From NCBI GenBank assembly GCA_000435615.1, contig FR881969.1, positions 51,815 to 68,074 on the forward strand: a stretch of DNA of 16,260 nt, read 5' to 3'. A program made the position numbers and the translations under genes. A model generated the notes under the pieces. The model made no database searches and was not told the origin of the DNA. It saw nothing but the letters and a program-made list of their open reading frames with translations. Shown here piece by piece: positions 1 through 8,300 of the stretch. Position 1 is the stretch's first letter; each line of letters starts with the position of its first letter. Origin of the DNA: Firmicutes bacterium CAG:238. GTDB lineage: Bacteria > Bacillota > Clostridia > Peptostreptococcales > Anaerovoracaceae.

Positions 1-1118
1 AAGAGAAGAAGCAGAGCCTGATTAAAGAACTGATTGATAAGGGTAAGACTTCAAAGAACAAACTCACTTACACGACGATCGCCGATGTGCTTGAATCCGC
101 TGATTTGGATAAGAACCAGATGGATGACATATACGATATGCTTATGTCGAAGGGCATTGAGATTATATCGGAGACTGAGCCTGACGATTTTGACATTATA
201 CTCGATGAAGAAGATCTAACAGAGAATCCGGATGCAATCATCGAAGAGGCAAACGAAATTGACCTTGAAGCAAATATGCCAAAGGGTGTTGCGGTTGACG
301 ACCCTGTAAGAATGTATCTGAAAGAGATCGGAAAAGTTCCTCTGCTTACAGCAGATGAAGAAATCGAACTCGCAAAACGCATGGAAAAAGGCGATGAGGA
401 GGCAAAGAAACGTCTTTGCGAGGCAAACCTCAGGCTTGTTGTAAGTATTGCGAAAAGATATGTGGGACGCGGAATGCTTTTCCTTGACCTTATACAAGAA
501 GGAAACTTAGGCCTTATCAAGGCGGTAGACAAGTTTGACTACACCAAGGGATACAAGTTCTCCACCTATGCGACATGGTGGATCCGCCAGGCAATCACGC
601 GTTCGATTGCAGACCAGGCAAGAACCATTCGTATCCCGGTTCACATGGTTGAGACCATCAACAAACTCATCCGTGTATCCAGACAGCTCCTTCAGACTTA
701 CGGGCGTGAGCCGACCCCTGAAGAAATCGCCCAGGAAATGGGACTGTCCGTAGACAAGGTAAGAGAAATACAGAAGATTGCACAGGAACCGGTATCTCTG
801 GAAACACCTATCGGCGAGGAAGAAGACAGCCATCTTGGCGATTTCATCCCGGATGAGGATGTTCCGGCACCGGCAGAAGCAGCAGCATTCTCCATGCTCA
901 AGGAACAGCTTGTCGAGGTGCTGGATACTTTGACGGAGAGAGAGCAGAAGGTTCTCAAGCTTCGTTTCGGCCTTGAGGACGGCAGGGCAAGAACGCTGGA
1001 AGAAGTCGGCAAGGAATTTGAGGTTACGCGTGAGCGTATCCGTCAGATTGAAGCCAAAGCCCTCAGAAAACTTCGCCATCCGAGCAGAAGCAAGAAATTA
1101 AAGGACTATTTGGAATAA
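1..1118 (+). CDS. rpoD: RNA polymerase primary sigma factor (SigA/RpoD), 5' partial
   Basis: Directs core RNA polymerase to housekeeping promoters. The reading frame is already open at base 3 and encodes region 1.1-like sequence ([10 protein letters not shown] ... [12 protein letters not shown]), so the start lies upstream of the window; an internal GTG at 87 is not the true start. 371 residues are visible, equal to the whole of B. subtilis SigA, so only a short N-terminus is missing. In order: region 1.2 ([18 protein letters not shown]), region 2 with the core-binding and -10 recognition helices ([38 protein letters not shown]), region 3 ([17 protein letters not shown] onward) and region 4 with the -35 helix-turn-helix ([20 protein letters not shown]). 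The acidic spacer of RpoD from proteobacteria is absent. It is followed 15 bases later by trmK, a common arrangement in Firmicutes, where dnaG often precedes rpoD; that side is outside the window. Confidence 0.97.
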   Translation, partial: EKKQSLIKELIDKGKTSKNKLTYTTIADVLESADLDKNQMDDIYDMLMSKGIEIISETEPDDFDIILDEEDLTENPDAIIEEANEIDLEANMPKGVAVDDPVRMYLKEIGKVPLLTADEEIELAKRMEKGDEEAKKRLCEANLRLVVSIAKRYVGRGMLFLDLIQEGNLGLIKAVDKFDYTKGYKFSTYATWWIRQAITRSIADQARTIRIPVHMVETINKLIRVSRQLLQTYGREPTPEEIAQEMGLSVDKVREIQKIAQEPVSLETPIGEEEDSHLGDFIPDEDVPAPAEAAAFSMLKEQLVEVLDTLTEREQKVLKLRFGLEDGRARTLEEVGKEFEVTRERIRQIEAKALRKLRHPSRSKKLKDYLE

Positions 1119-1133
1119 ACAGGGGATTTTCTG

Positions 1134-1838
1134 ATGATGAAGCTAAGTCCAAGACTGAAAAAAATTGCAGAGCAAATAAATGCAGGCGAAACCATGGCGG
1201 ACATAGGAACCGATCATGGTTTTCTGCCTATTTATCTTTGGGAAAACAAAATCTGCCCGAAGGTAATTATGGCGGACATCAGCAGCGGCTCTCTTTCAAA
1301 GGCCCGCGAAAACTGCGAGATGTATGATCCGGATGCCCGGTTTGATTTGAGACTTGGTTCGGGTATCGAAGTGCTTAAAGAGGCTGAGGTTGATGCGGTT
1401 GTCATGGCAGGAATGGGCGGCATTTTGATGACGGAAATCCTCGAAAAGGATGTTAAGAAGTCTCTTTCTTTCCGTAAACTGATTCTTCAGCCGCGCAAAG
1501 ACGTCGGCAAGCTGAGATACTGGCTTTTTAACAACGGTTTCAGCATAACAAACGAGGCTTTGGTGCGGGAAGGCAAATATATCTGCGAAATAATCACGGC
1601 GGTTCCCAAGGAAGTTGCAATAACAAGGCAGATGAACGGAGACGACATCGAATATGAATTTCCGCATTCCCTCATTGATTACAATGATGAACTGCTGGAA
1701 GAATATTTAAACACAAAACGGAAGCTTGAAGCGGAAATCCTTGCGAACATGAAAAAGGGCAAGTATACAACCGCAAAGGAAATCAGACATCAGGAATACC
1801 GAATTTCATATATTGATTATCTTTTGAGGAGGATCTAG
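1134..1838 (+). CDS. trmK: tRNA (adenine(22)-N1)-methyltransferase TrmK
   Basis: Class I SAM-dependent methyltransferase of the TrmK/YqfN family, which methylates N1 of A22 in the D-arm region of certain tRNAs in Gram-positive bacteria. The 234-residue length is normal for the family. The SAM-binding motif MADIGTDHGFLPIYL is at residues 21-35, and MAGMGGILMTEIL further on is the family's conserved post-core motif. The C-terminal third is charged and helical (EEYLNTKRKLEAEILANMKKG), as in the family's coiled-coil tail. Two tandem ATG codons (1134 and 1137) are possible starts; AGGGG at about 1121-1125 serves either. The stop lies within the Shine-Dalgarno stretch of the next gene, 3 bases upstream of its ATG, suggesting coupled translation. 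Adjacency to rpoD and the Nif3-like gene is typical for this family. Confidence 0.93.
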   Translation: MMKLSPRLKKIAEQINAGETMADIGTDHGFLPIYLWENKICPKVIMADISSGSLSKARENCEMYDPDARFDLRLGSGIEVLKEAEVDAVVMAGMGGILMTEILEKDVKKSLSFRKLILQPRKDVGKLRYWLFNNGFSITNEALVREGKYICEIITAVPKEVAITRQMNGDDIEYEFPHSLIDYNDELLEEYLNTKRKLEAEILANMKKGKYTTAKEIRHQEYRISYIDYLLRRI

Positions 1839-1841
1839 CAA

Positions 1842-2618
1842 ATGAGAATGGATGATTTTATAAGAGAAGTGGAAAACATAGCACCGCTTGAACTTCAGGA
1901 ACCGTGGGACAATTCCGGCATACAGATCCGCGCCGGAAACAATGAAATTTCAAAGGTTTTGGTTGCACTTGAAATTAACGAAAGAGTAATCGACGAGGCA
2001 ATCGGCGCGGGTGCGGACATGATTCTTACCCATCATCCTCTGCTATTTGAAGAGATCAAAAAAATTGACAGTAACGAAGTTGCGGGAAATCATATTGTCA
2101 AACTGATAAGGAGAGGAATCAGCGTTTATTCTTCTCATACACCGTTTGACAAATGCATAGGCGGAAACAACGATTACCTTGGCAGCATCCTTGGAATTGA
2201 GGACATCGGACCGATGCCGGGAGAAGAAAGTGCGATTTGCAGAATCGGAAACCTGGCTTCTCCTATGACTTGTGCGGAGTTCGCGGAGCACGCATCTCGC
2301 GTTCTGCGAATCGAGAAACATTTTTTCCATTTTGCGGGAATACCGGATGAACTTGTGTCGAAAATCGGCTGGTGCACCGGTGCAGGCGCGGAATTTCTTG
2401 ACACAGCGGTTGCGGCCGGGTGTGATTTGTTCCTGACGGGCGATGTTAAGTACCATACGGCGCAGCACGCAAGGGATTTGGGAATGAATGTGCTTGACTG
2501 CGGACACTACGGCACAGAATATATTTTCTGTGAAAATATGCGTTCAAAGCTTGACAAATTCTATAATTTGGATATAATTCAATCTCGTGTGAACATTAAT
2601 CCGTTCGCAGCAATTTAA
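1842..2618 (+). CDS. Nif3-like dinuclear metal center protein (YqfO/YbgI family)
   Basis: Member of the Nif3/DUF34 family, hexameric proteins with a two-metal site; the family is annotated as GTP cyclohydrolase 1 type 2-like but its physiological reaction is not settled. The metal ligands expected for the family are visible: H64-H65 in LTHHPLLFE, H99 and D103 in YSSHTPFD, and H222 and E226 near the C-terminus (GHYGTE). At 258 residues it is close to E. coli YbgI and lacks the PII-like insert that makes B. subtilis YqfO about 370 residues. The start ATG at 1842 has GAGGAGG at about 1826-1832 and sits 3 bases after trmK, so it is probably translated from the same message. The HTPFD segment differs from the more usual HTNLD form, a small variation near a metal ligand. 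Confidence 0.92.
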   Translation: MRMDDFIREVENIAPLELQEPWDNSGIQIRAGNNEISKVLVALEINERVIDEAIGAGADMILTHHPLLFEEIKKIDSNEVAGNHIVKLIRRGISVYSSHTPFDKCIGGNNDYLGSILGIEDIGPMPGEESAICRIGNLASPMTCAEFAEHASRVLRIEKHFFHFAGIPDELVSKIGWCTGAGAEFLDTAVAAGCDLFLTGDVKYHTAQHARDLGMNVLDCGHYGTEYIFCENMRSKLDKFYNLDIIQSRVNINPFAAI

Positions 2619-2640
2619 GAGAAGATTTTAGAGGTTTCTT

Positions 2641-2751
2641 ATGAAAGATACGCGTAAAACAAAGAGAAGAGTGATACAGGTTGCGGTGATTCTGCTGATT
2701 GCTGCAGTCGTTGTTACATACAGCATCACATTTATCGGTGCATTTTATTAA
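2641..2751 (+). CDS. Small single-pass membrane protein, 36 residues, unknown function
   Basis: I do not recognise this protein. A 36-codon ORF begins 22 bases after the Nif3-like gene, with AGAGG at 2630-2634 six bases before its ATG. The N-terminus is strongly basic (MKDTRKTKRRVIQ) and is followed by one hydrophobic segment of about 20 residues (VAVILLIAAVVVTYSITFIG), then the short tail AFY. That is the pattern of a small N-in membrane protein; the positive-inside rule places the basic end in the cytoplasm. It ends only 16 bases before the RNase P RNA, so its 3' half must overlap the promoter region of rnpB. Supporting it are the ribosome binding site, operon-like spacing and coherent topology; against it are its size and the lack of a known family. 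Confidence 0.55.
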   Translation: MKDTRKTKRRVIQVAVILLIAAVVVTYSITFIGAFY

Positions 2752-2767
2752 TATTCATCCGTTTATT

Positions 2768-3118
2768 TTCGGGTAGAGCAGACGGTCGCGTGCGCCCTCG
2801 TCGGCGTATGAGGAAAGTCCGGGCTCCGCAGGGCAGGGATGCCGGATAACGTCCGGCGTAGGTAACTATAGGGAAAGTGCAACAGAAACATACCGCCGAA
2901 ACAGTACGGCTGTGGCAAGGTTGAAATGGTGAGGTAAGAGCTCACCGGCGGCATGGAGACATGCCGGCCGTGTAAACCCCATCCGGAGCAAGACCAAATA
3001 GGGGCAAAAGGTGGCTGCCCGTCACCTCCCGGTAGGTAGGTCGCTGGAGCTTGTCAGCAATGGCAAGTCGAGATAGATGATCGTTTAATACAGAACCCGG
3101 CTTACAGCTCTGCCCGAA
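2768..3118 (+). ncRNA. rnpB: RNase P catalytic RNA (class A type)
   Basis: Ribozyme subunit that cleaves 5' leaders from pre-tRNA together with the RnpA protein. The conserved core is readable: GAGGAAAGTCCGGGCTCC at 2810-2827, ACAGAA at 2882-2887, GAGCAAGACC at 2986-2995, GAGATAGATGATCG at 3070-3083 and ACAGAACCCGGCTTA at 3090-3104. Helix P4 pairs AAG and CCGGG (2815-2817, 2819-2823) with CCCGG and CTT (3096-3103), leaving the hallmark bulged U at 2818. Helix P1 closes the molecule: 2768-2779 pairs with 3107-3118, with one U-G wobble. These P1 ends set the boundaries, which are therefore good to a few bases. The internal layout looks like the ancestral class A rather than the Bacillus class B fold. 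No strong promoter is obvious; TAATAT at about 2749-2754 could be a -10. Confidence 0.96.
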
Positions 3119-3162
3119 TCAATTTTGCACGAAAGACCAAATTGAAGTCAGGAAATAACATT

Positions 3163-3206
3163 TACACGAAGAAGGCTTCTATAAAGGGGGTGCTTCGTGT
3201 ATTTTT
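3163..3206 (+). terminator. Probable intrinsic terminator of rnpB
   Basis: TACACGAAG (3163-3171) pairs perfectly with CTTCGTGTA (3193-3201), closing a 21-base loop, and is followed directly by TTTTT (3202-3206). It lies 45 bases after the end of mature RNase P RNA, a sensible place for its terminator. The stem is only moderately GC-rich and the loop is large, so efficiency is uncertain. Its 3' arm is also complementary to a second site at 3374-3381. Confidence 0.55.
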
Positions 3207-3381
3207 GCGTTTAAGGGAGGGAAAAATTAGAAGTGTAAAAAAAATTACAAAAACACCACGCGGCGAAAACGTTGAAATTTCAACCTTCTAAAATTTAACA
3301 TTTTTACGCAGGATAAAAACCCGATGCAAAGCCGGTGTGAAAAGGACTCAAAGGAGTGCTAAACAGGCAAAAATACACGAA
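3194..3381 (+). repeat. Long-range inverted repeat bounding a possible structured RNA
   Basis: CGTGTATTTTTGC at 3196-3208 is the exact reverse complement of GCAAAAATACACG at 3367-3379; with two unpaired bases the match extends from 3194-3212 to 3362-3381. The enclosed bases contain further nested complementarities: TTAGAAG (3227-3233) with CTTCTAA (3285-3291), or alternatively ACACC plus GGC (3253-3264) with GCC plus GGTGT (3331-3338), and the palindrome at 3271-3284. This could be a noncoding RNA or leader of about 190 bases, but I do not recognise a known family and could not match it to the riboswitch consensus sequences I know. Confidence 0.4.
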
Positions 3382-3425
3382 AAGGGGGTCTGTTTTGGGC
3401 ACTTGGTGGGAATTGCCTAATTTTT
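3365..3425 (+). terminator. Terminator-like pairing with U-run
   Basis: AGGCAA (3365-3370) can pair with TTGCCT (3413-3418), followed by AATTTTT (3419-3425). A competing hairpin AAACAG (3361-3366) with CTGTTT (3390-3395) overlaps it, as does the long-range repeat at 3367-3379. The stem is short and the loop long, so it is weak by itself; it matters mainly because the overlapping alternatives resemble an attenuator. Confidence 0.25.
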
Positions 3426-3461
3426 CCAGCAGCCTGCTTACCTGAACACTCAGATACAAAA

Positions 3462-3502
3462 GGCTGTCGCATTAATGGGAAGTAAGCGTTAATGCGACAG
3501 CC
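3462..3502. repeat. Perfect 14-bp inverted repeat hairpin
   Basis: GGCTGTCGCATTAA (3462-3475) and TTAATGCGACAGCC (3489-3502) are perfect reverse complements around a 13-base loop. On the + strand it is followed by CCTTTGC, and on the - strand by TTTTGTAT, so it is a poor + strand terminator and a fair - strand one, although no - strand gene ends here. It could also be a dispersed palindromic repeat or paired ends left from an insertion element; nothing else of an element is present. Confidence 0.65.
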
Positions 3503-3540
3503 CCTTTGCTTGCCACCACAACAAAAACACGAAAAATACC

Positions 3541-3569
3541 TTTTATTTCTCTGCCTGTTGTGATATAGT
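3541..3569 (+). promoter_or_regulatory. Candidate SigA promoter of the plsX operon (extended -10)
   Basis: TGATATAGT at 3561-3569 matches the extended -10 pattern TGnTATAAT with one mismatch in the hexamer. The corresponding -35 position (3541-3546, TTTTAT) is poor, which is tolerated when an extended -10 is present. Transcription would begin near 3576, giving an untranslated leader of about 40 bases before the plsX ATG. No FapR- or FabT-like operator could be identified with confidence. Confidence 0.35.
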
Positions 3570-3617
3570 TTAGTATGTATGAGTATGCTTATGCTTATGT
3601 AACAGGAGGTACAATAA

Positions 3618-4631
3618 ATGAAGATTATATTGGACGGAATGGGCGGCGACAACGCACCTGCATCAGTTGTGGAAGGTGCGGTTTTGGCCTCAAAAGAAAT
3701 GGAGCATGAAATTGTTCTGATAGGGCAGCAGGAGTTAATTGAAAAAGAATTAAAAAAATATAAATACGATGAGAAGAAGATCAGCATTGTTGACGCGAGA
3801 GAAGTCATCACAAATGATGAGGCACCGGTGCGTGCGGTGCGTTCCAAGAAGGATTCTTCCATTGTAAAGGGAATCAATATGGTGAAATCCGGAGAAGGGG
3901 ATATTTTTATTTCCGCAGGAAGTACAGGAGCACTTCTTTCGGGAGGACTTTTCATTCTCGGAAGAATTCAGGGGATCGACAGGCCTGCACTTGCGTCGGT
4001 GTATCCGATTATCGGCGGCAGAGCGTCTCTTCTTGTAGATGCCGGTGCAAACTCGGAATGCAAGCCAAACAATCTGCTCGAGTTCGGAATTATGGGAAAT
4101 ATCTATATGGAGAAAGTAATCGGCCGTGAGAACCCGAAGGTCGGACTTGTAAACATCGGAAGTGAATCAAAAAAAGGTTCCACATTGACCAAAGCGGCAT
4201 ATGAGCTTTTGGAACAGAGTGATATGAATTTCATCGGCAATGTCGAGGCAAGAGATGTGCCGAAGGGTGCATGTGATGTTATCGTAACAGACGGTTTTAC
4301 CGGAAATGTTATTCTGAAACTCACAGAAGGCCTTGCATGGAATATTCTGCAGGTCATCAAGAAGAAATTCACCGAAGGTGTTAAGGCAAAACTCGGAGCA
4401 GCACTGCTGATTGACAAACTCGGAAGTCTCAAGCAGGAATTTGACTACTCTTCCTACGGCGGAGCACCGATTCTGGGTGTAAAAGGTCCAATCTTAAAAA
4501 TGCATGGTTCATCAAGTGCAAATGCCGTGAAAAACACGATTCTGAAGGGAATCCCTTATGTGGAGGGAAATGTTGTCGGCACAATTCAGAACTCAGTTCT
4601 TGAAATTGAAGAAATCACATTGAATGAGTAA
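3618..4631 (+). CDS. plsX: Phosphate acyltransferase PlsX
   Basis: Converts acyl-ACP and inorganic phosphate to acyl-phosphate, the acyl donor for PlsY; a peripheral membrane enzyme at the head of phospholipid synthesis. The 337 residues match the family length. The N-terminus MKIILDGMGGDNAPASVVEG and the segment VIVTDGFTGNVILKLTEG near residue 223 are family signatures; GLVNIGSESKKGS lies between them. The start is fixed by a near-perfect AGGAGGT (3604-3610) seven bases before the ATG. It is first in a long co-directional run and is followed 24 bases later by rnc. The gene for acyl carrier protein, normally between plsX and rnc in this gene order, is missing, as are rpmF and yceD upstream. 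Identification is firm. Confidence 0.96.
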   Translation: MKIILDGMGGDNAPASVVEGAVLASKEMEHEIVLIGQQELIEKELKKYKYDEKKISIVDAREVITNDEAPVRAVRSKKDSSIVKGINMVKSGEGDIFISAGSTGALLSGGLFILGRIQGIDRPALASVYPIIGGRASLLVDAGANSECKPNNLLEFGIMGNIYMEKVIGRENPKVGLVNIGSESKKGSTLTKAAYELLEQSDMNFIGNVEARDVPKGACDVIVTDGFTGNVILKLTEGLAWNILQVIKKKFTEGVKAKLGAALLIDKLGSLKQEFDYSSYGGAPILGVKGPILKMHGSSSANAVKNTILKGIPYVEGNVVGTIQNSVLEIEEITLNE

Positions 4632-4655
4632 AACATTTTTTGAAGGATATACAGA

Positions 4656-5363
4656 ATGAAAAATATCGGAGAATTAGAAAAGAAAATCGGATACAGCTTC
4701 CGAAGCAAAGATCTGATTGAGCGGGCACTTACCCACAGTTCCTTTAACCGTGAAAAAAGCACCAGACACAAGGACAACGAACGCCTTGAATTTCTAGGCG
4801 ATGCTTTTCTGGATGCGATCGTGGGTGCGGAGCTTTACAGCAGGATGGATGCGGTAACCGAAGGAACACTTACAAAGACAAGAGCTCTTATTGTGTGTGA
4901 AAAGGCCCTTGCAAAGGTTTCCAGAGAATTCAATATCGGCAAATACATGCTCATGGGACATGGTGAGGCAGCGACAGGAGGCAGAAACAAGGATTCCATT
5001 CTTGCAGATGCACTGGAAGCACTTATCGGAGCAATCTATCTGGATGGTGGATACCGTGCGGCACAGAAATTTACGGTAACGGCTTTTGAAGATACAATCT
5101 GCGGAGCCATTTCGGGAAAAATTTTTTCGGACTACAAATCAGAAATACAGGAGATGCTTCAAAGCAGCGGAAAATCCGTTAACATAAATTATGTTGTCGA
5201 CAAGGAAGAAGGACCGGCGCATAACAAAACATTCTACTTACACCTGGAATGCGACGGACAGAAACTGGGCAGCGGATACGGAAAAACAAAAAAGGAAGCA
5301 GAGCAGAACGCTGCAAAATCAAGTTTAGCAATCCTTGAGAGGAGACAACCGAATGTACTTTAA
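4656..5363 (+). CDS. rnc: Ribonuclease III
   Basis: Double-strand-specific endoribonuclease that processes rRNA precursors and structured mRNAs. The catalytic domain shows the signature NERLEFLGDAFLDAIVG at residues 41-57, with metal/catalytic residues E42, E45 and D49, and the second conserved acidic pair D118 and E121 in DALEALIGAIYLDGG. The C-terminal double-stranded RNA binding domain spans roughly 159-228 (DYKSEIQEMLQ ... GSGYGKTKKEAEQNAAK). The 235-residue length is typical. Its last 11 bases overlap the start of smc, and the smc ribosome binding site lies inside rnc, indicating translational coupling. The rnc-smc-ftsY order is a standard Firmicutes arrangement. Confidence 0.97.
   Translation: MKNIGELEKKIGYSFRSKDLIERALTHSSFNREKSTRHKDNERLEFLGDAFLDAIVGAELYSRMDAVTEGTLTKTRALIVCEKALAKVSREFNIGKYMLMGHGEAATGGRNKDSILADALEALIGAIYLDGGYRAAQKFTVTAFEDTICGAISGKIFSDYKSEIQEMLQSSGKSVNINYVVDKEEGPAHNKTFYLHLECDGQKLGSGYGKTKKEAEQNAAKSSLAILERRQPNVL
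5338..5344 (+). promoter_or_regulatory. Ribosome binding site deciding the smc start
   Basis: AGAGGAG lies inside the 3' end of rnc and 8 bases before the ATG at 5353. It selects MYFKRIEMHGFKSF as the N-terminus over an in-frame upstream TTG at 5335, which would itself overlap this site. Confidence 0.75.
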
Positions 5364-8300
5364 AAGAATAGAAATGCACGGATTTAAGTCCTTTGCCGAA
5401 CCGGTGGTAATTGAATTTCACGAAGGTGTTACTTGTATCGTAGGACCCAACGGGAGCGGAAAGAGTAATATCAGTGATGCAATCCGATGGGTTCTCGGGG
5501 AGCAAAGCCCCAAGATGCTCAGAGGCGGAAAGATGGAGGAAGTTATTTTTGCGGGAACCGCGAGCAGAAAGTCGCACGGAATGGCAGAAGTGACGCTTGT
5601 AATTGACAACTCTACGGCAATTCTGCCAATCGACTACAGCGAAGTTGCGATTACTAGAAGAATGTACCGCTCGGGAGAAAGCGAATATCTGATTAACAAC
5701 AATCAGTGCAGACTGCGCGACATAAAGGAACTCATCATGGATACCGGAATCGGTGTTGACGGATACTCCATTATCGGGCAGGGCAAGATTGCTGATATTG
5801 TAAGTAACAAACCGGAAAGCAGACGCGAAATTTTTGAGGAAGCTGCCGGTGTTGTAATGTACAAAAGCAAGAAGGCCGAAGCGGAGCGAAAGCTGCAGAA
5901 TACGAACGCAAATCTGGAGAGAGTCAACGACATTGTCGGAGAAATCGAGGGGAGAATCGACGGACTCAGAGAGGACAGCATTAAGGCAAAAGAATATCTT
6001 GAACTCAGAGAGAAATATAAAGAACTTGAAATCAATATTACTTTAAAGAATATAGAAAAACTTGATCTTGCTACGGAAACTCTCAAGGATGATGTAATGA
6101 CAATATCGGCAGATATTGAGGAATTGTCAGCCCAAAAGGTTCGTCTGAATGAAGAACTTGCCGAAAGCAGGGCGAAGAATGACAGATTGGAAGAGCTCGG
6201 AAACGAGGCACGTGACAAGCTTTTAAGCAAGGTGGAGGAAATCAATGCTCTTTCGAACAAAAGTCAGCTTGATAAGGAAAGATTGAGCACAATCGAGAGA
6301 GATACCGAACGCTTTTCAGATGAAAAGCAGGAACTCGACGAAAAACTCATCAGAGAGCTTAACAATCGAAAAGAGCTTGAAGAAAGCAGGGACGAGATAC
6401 AAAAAAGCCTGGAGAGCGAAGAAGAAAAGCTTCGTGTAAAGATTGAGGCATATAACGAAATTACAAAGAAGTCCCTGGAAATTTCGGATGAAATCGACAC
6501 GGCGAAGAACCGTATGATTGATCTTCACAGCACCGCATCCTCACGCCGCTCCGAGGCCAGAAGTCTGCAAAGCTACCGTCAGTCTCTTGAGAAGCGCAAG
6601 GAGCAGATCTTAAGCGACGGCGAAGCAATCAAACAGAACATTGCAAATTATGAAAGTGATAAAACCGCTGCGTCCGGCGAAAAAGAAGCGGCAGCGGCAG
6701 GCCTTGCAGATGCTCGCGGGGAGATTTCCAAAACACGCAGCGATATTGCCAAACTGAACAATGAGATCAATTCGCTTTCAAAAGAAAACGAAGATCTTAG
6801 AATACGTGCCGGACAGGCAAACACCCGAAAGAAAACCATTGAAGAGATGGAACATAACTATGAGGGATATAACGGTGCGGTAAGATTTCTTATGAAAGCA
6901 GGCATACCGGGAATCAAAGGCGTGGTTGCGGATTTGATGAAGGTGCCTTCGGGCATGGAAGTTGCAGTGGAAACCGCTCTCGGCGCGGGAATGCAGAATA
7001 TTGTCTGCAGCAAAGATGCCGACGCAAAGAAAGCAATCAACGAGCTGAAGGCCAATAAAGCGGGAAGGCTTACCTTCCTGCCGCTGGAAAGCATTCACGG
7101 AAATCCTGCAAATGTACCGCAATCGGTACGACAGGATGCCGGTTTCAAGGGACTGGCCTGTGATTTGATTGAATATGACAAGGCGTACGAAGGAATATTC
7201 AAATATCTGCTTGGCCGCGTTGCGGTCGTTGACAATATGGATACGGCAGTTAGGCTTTCCAAGACTGCCGGAGGCGGAATCCGATTTGTAACGCCGGACG
7301 GCGAAATTATCAATGCCAGCGGTGCGATTACAGGCGGAAAATACAAAAATGCAACCGCCAATCTGCTTGCCCGCCAGACGGAGATAAGCACACTGGAAAG
7401 CGAAATAAAGCGCCTTACCCGTACATATAACGAGAATAAGGACAAGCTCGAAAGCCTCAAGGCAGAAGCGGATGCTTTACTTAAGAATTGCGCCGATTCG
7501 GAGGAGAAGGCCAGAAAGCTTGAACTTTTGGTACTTGAATCAGAGACAAGATTAAAAGCCCTTGAAGACAATTACAAGGACACAAAGGAAAGCAATGCAA
7601 AAAAAGAGCGTGAACTCGAAAGCATCGAAAATGACTTTGTAAATCTTGCACAAACCGAAGCAACGCTTCTCAGAGAAGCGGATGAAGCAGATGCGGAGAT
7701 AAAACGACTGGATGAAGAAACCACCGAACTGATGGAATCTTTTGAGGAAATAAAGCTTCAAACACAAAATGCCGGAGAAGAGATAACGAAGGCAAGAATT
7801 GCAAGGACGGAATGCGACAGCAAATTCGAGGCGGCAGGACGCATGCTCGAACGCGTCGGAGCGTCCGTCGATGAGATTCAAGCACAGATTGAGGCTAAAC
7901 AGATGAGCCTGGAGGCACTTGAAAAAGAAAAATCCGAGATCCTGTTCGGAAGCGAAAATTCCGAGGATAATTACCGCAGCAAACTGGAAGAAAAGACGAG
8001 ACTGGAAGAATACATTGCAGAAATAGCATCCGAAAAGGCACAGCTTTCGTCCGATTTGGGGGAACGCACCACGGAATTTGCCGAAATCGGTGATAAATTG
8101 AATTCGTATCAGGACAGAAAGTACCAGATTGAAATCAAATTAGCCAAGAACGAAACGCAAATGGACACATGGAAGGAAAAACTTTGGGAAGAGTTTGAAA
8201 TTTCGTATGCACAGGCGGTTTCGATGAAGAAGGACGATTTTGTCCTTTCAACGGCAACGAGAGAAAGTCGGGAAATAAAAAATAGAATGAAGGAACTCGG

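Larger units (their letters stand above)
3119..3617 (+). other. 500-base intergenic region between rnpB and plsX, rich in hairpins
   Basis: No ORF here has a credible start, ribosome binding site and composition. It holds a terminator-like hairpin just after rnpB (3163-3206), a 20-base imperfect inverted repeat spanning 3194-3381, a second terminator-like pairing (3365-3425), a perfect 14-bp palindrome GTTGAAATTTCAAC (3271-3284), a perfect 14-bp hairpin (3462-3502), and the likely plsX promoter with short repeats (ATGCTTATGCTTATG, about 3585-3599). The motif CAAAAATACACGAAAA (3368-3383) recurs as CAAAAACACGAAAA (3522-3535). It joins two gene blocks (rpoD-rnpB and plsX-smc) that are commonly separate in related genomes, so it may mark an old rearrangement junction. 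Confidence 0.7.

Noticed and set aside
87..89. GTG codon as the start of rpoD
   Set aside because: The same frame is open upstream to base 3 and encodes region 1.1-like sequence, so the gene begins before the window.
3324..3362. 12-codon peptide MQSRCEKDSKEC with an AGGA upstream, considered as a leader peptide
   Set aside because: Weak ribosome binding site spacing, no run of a single regulatory amino acid, and no biosynthetic gene downstream.
3309..3370. GATGCAAAGCC resembling part of the c-di-GMP-I (GEMM) riboswitch core
   Set aside because: The flanking GAAA tetraloop stem, its receptor and the second-helix sequences of that class are not present in the right order.
3390..3410. TTGGGCACTTG resembling a segment of the c-di-GMP-II riboswitch
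   Set aside because: The rest of the pseudoknotted core and the conserved 3' segment could not be found around it.
3359..3955. 198-codon - strand frame running from the intergenic gap into plsX
   Set aside because: Most of it is antisense to plsX, and the part in the gap crosses the perfect hairpin; no family pattern is visible.
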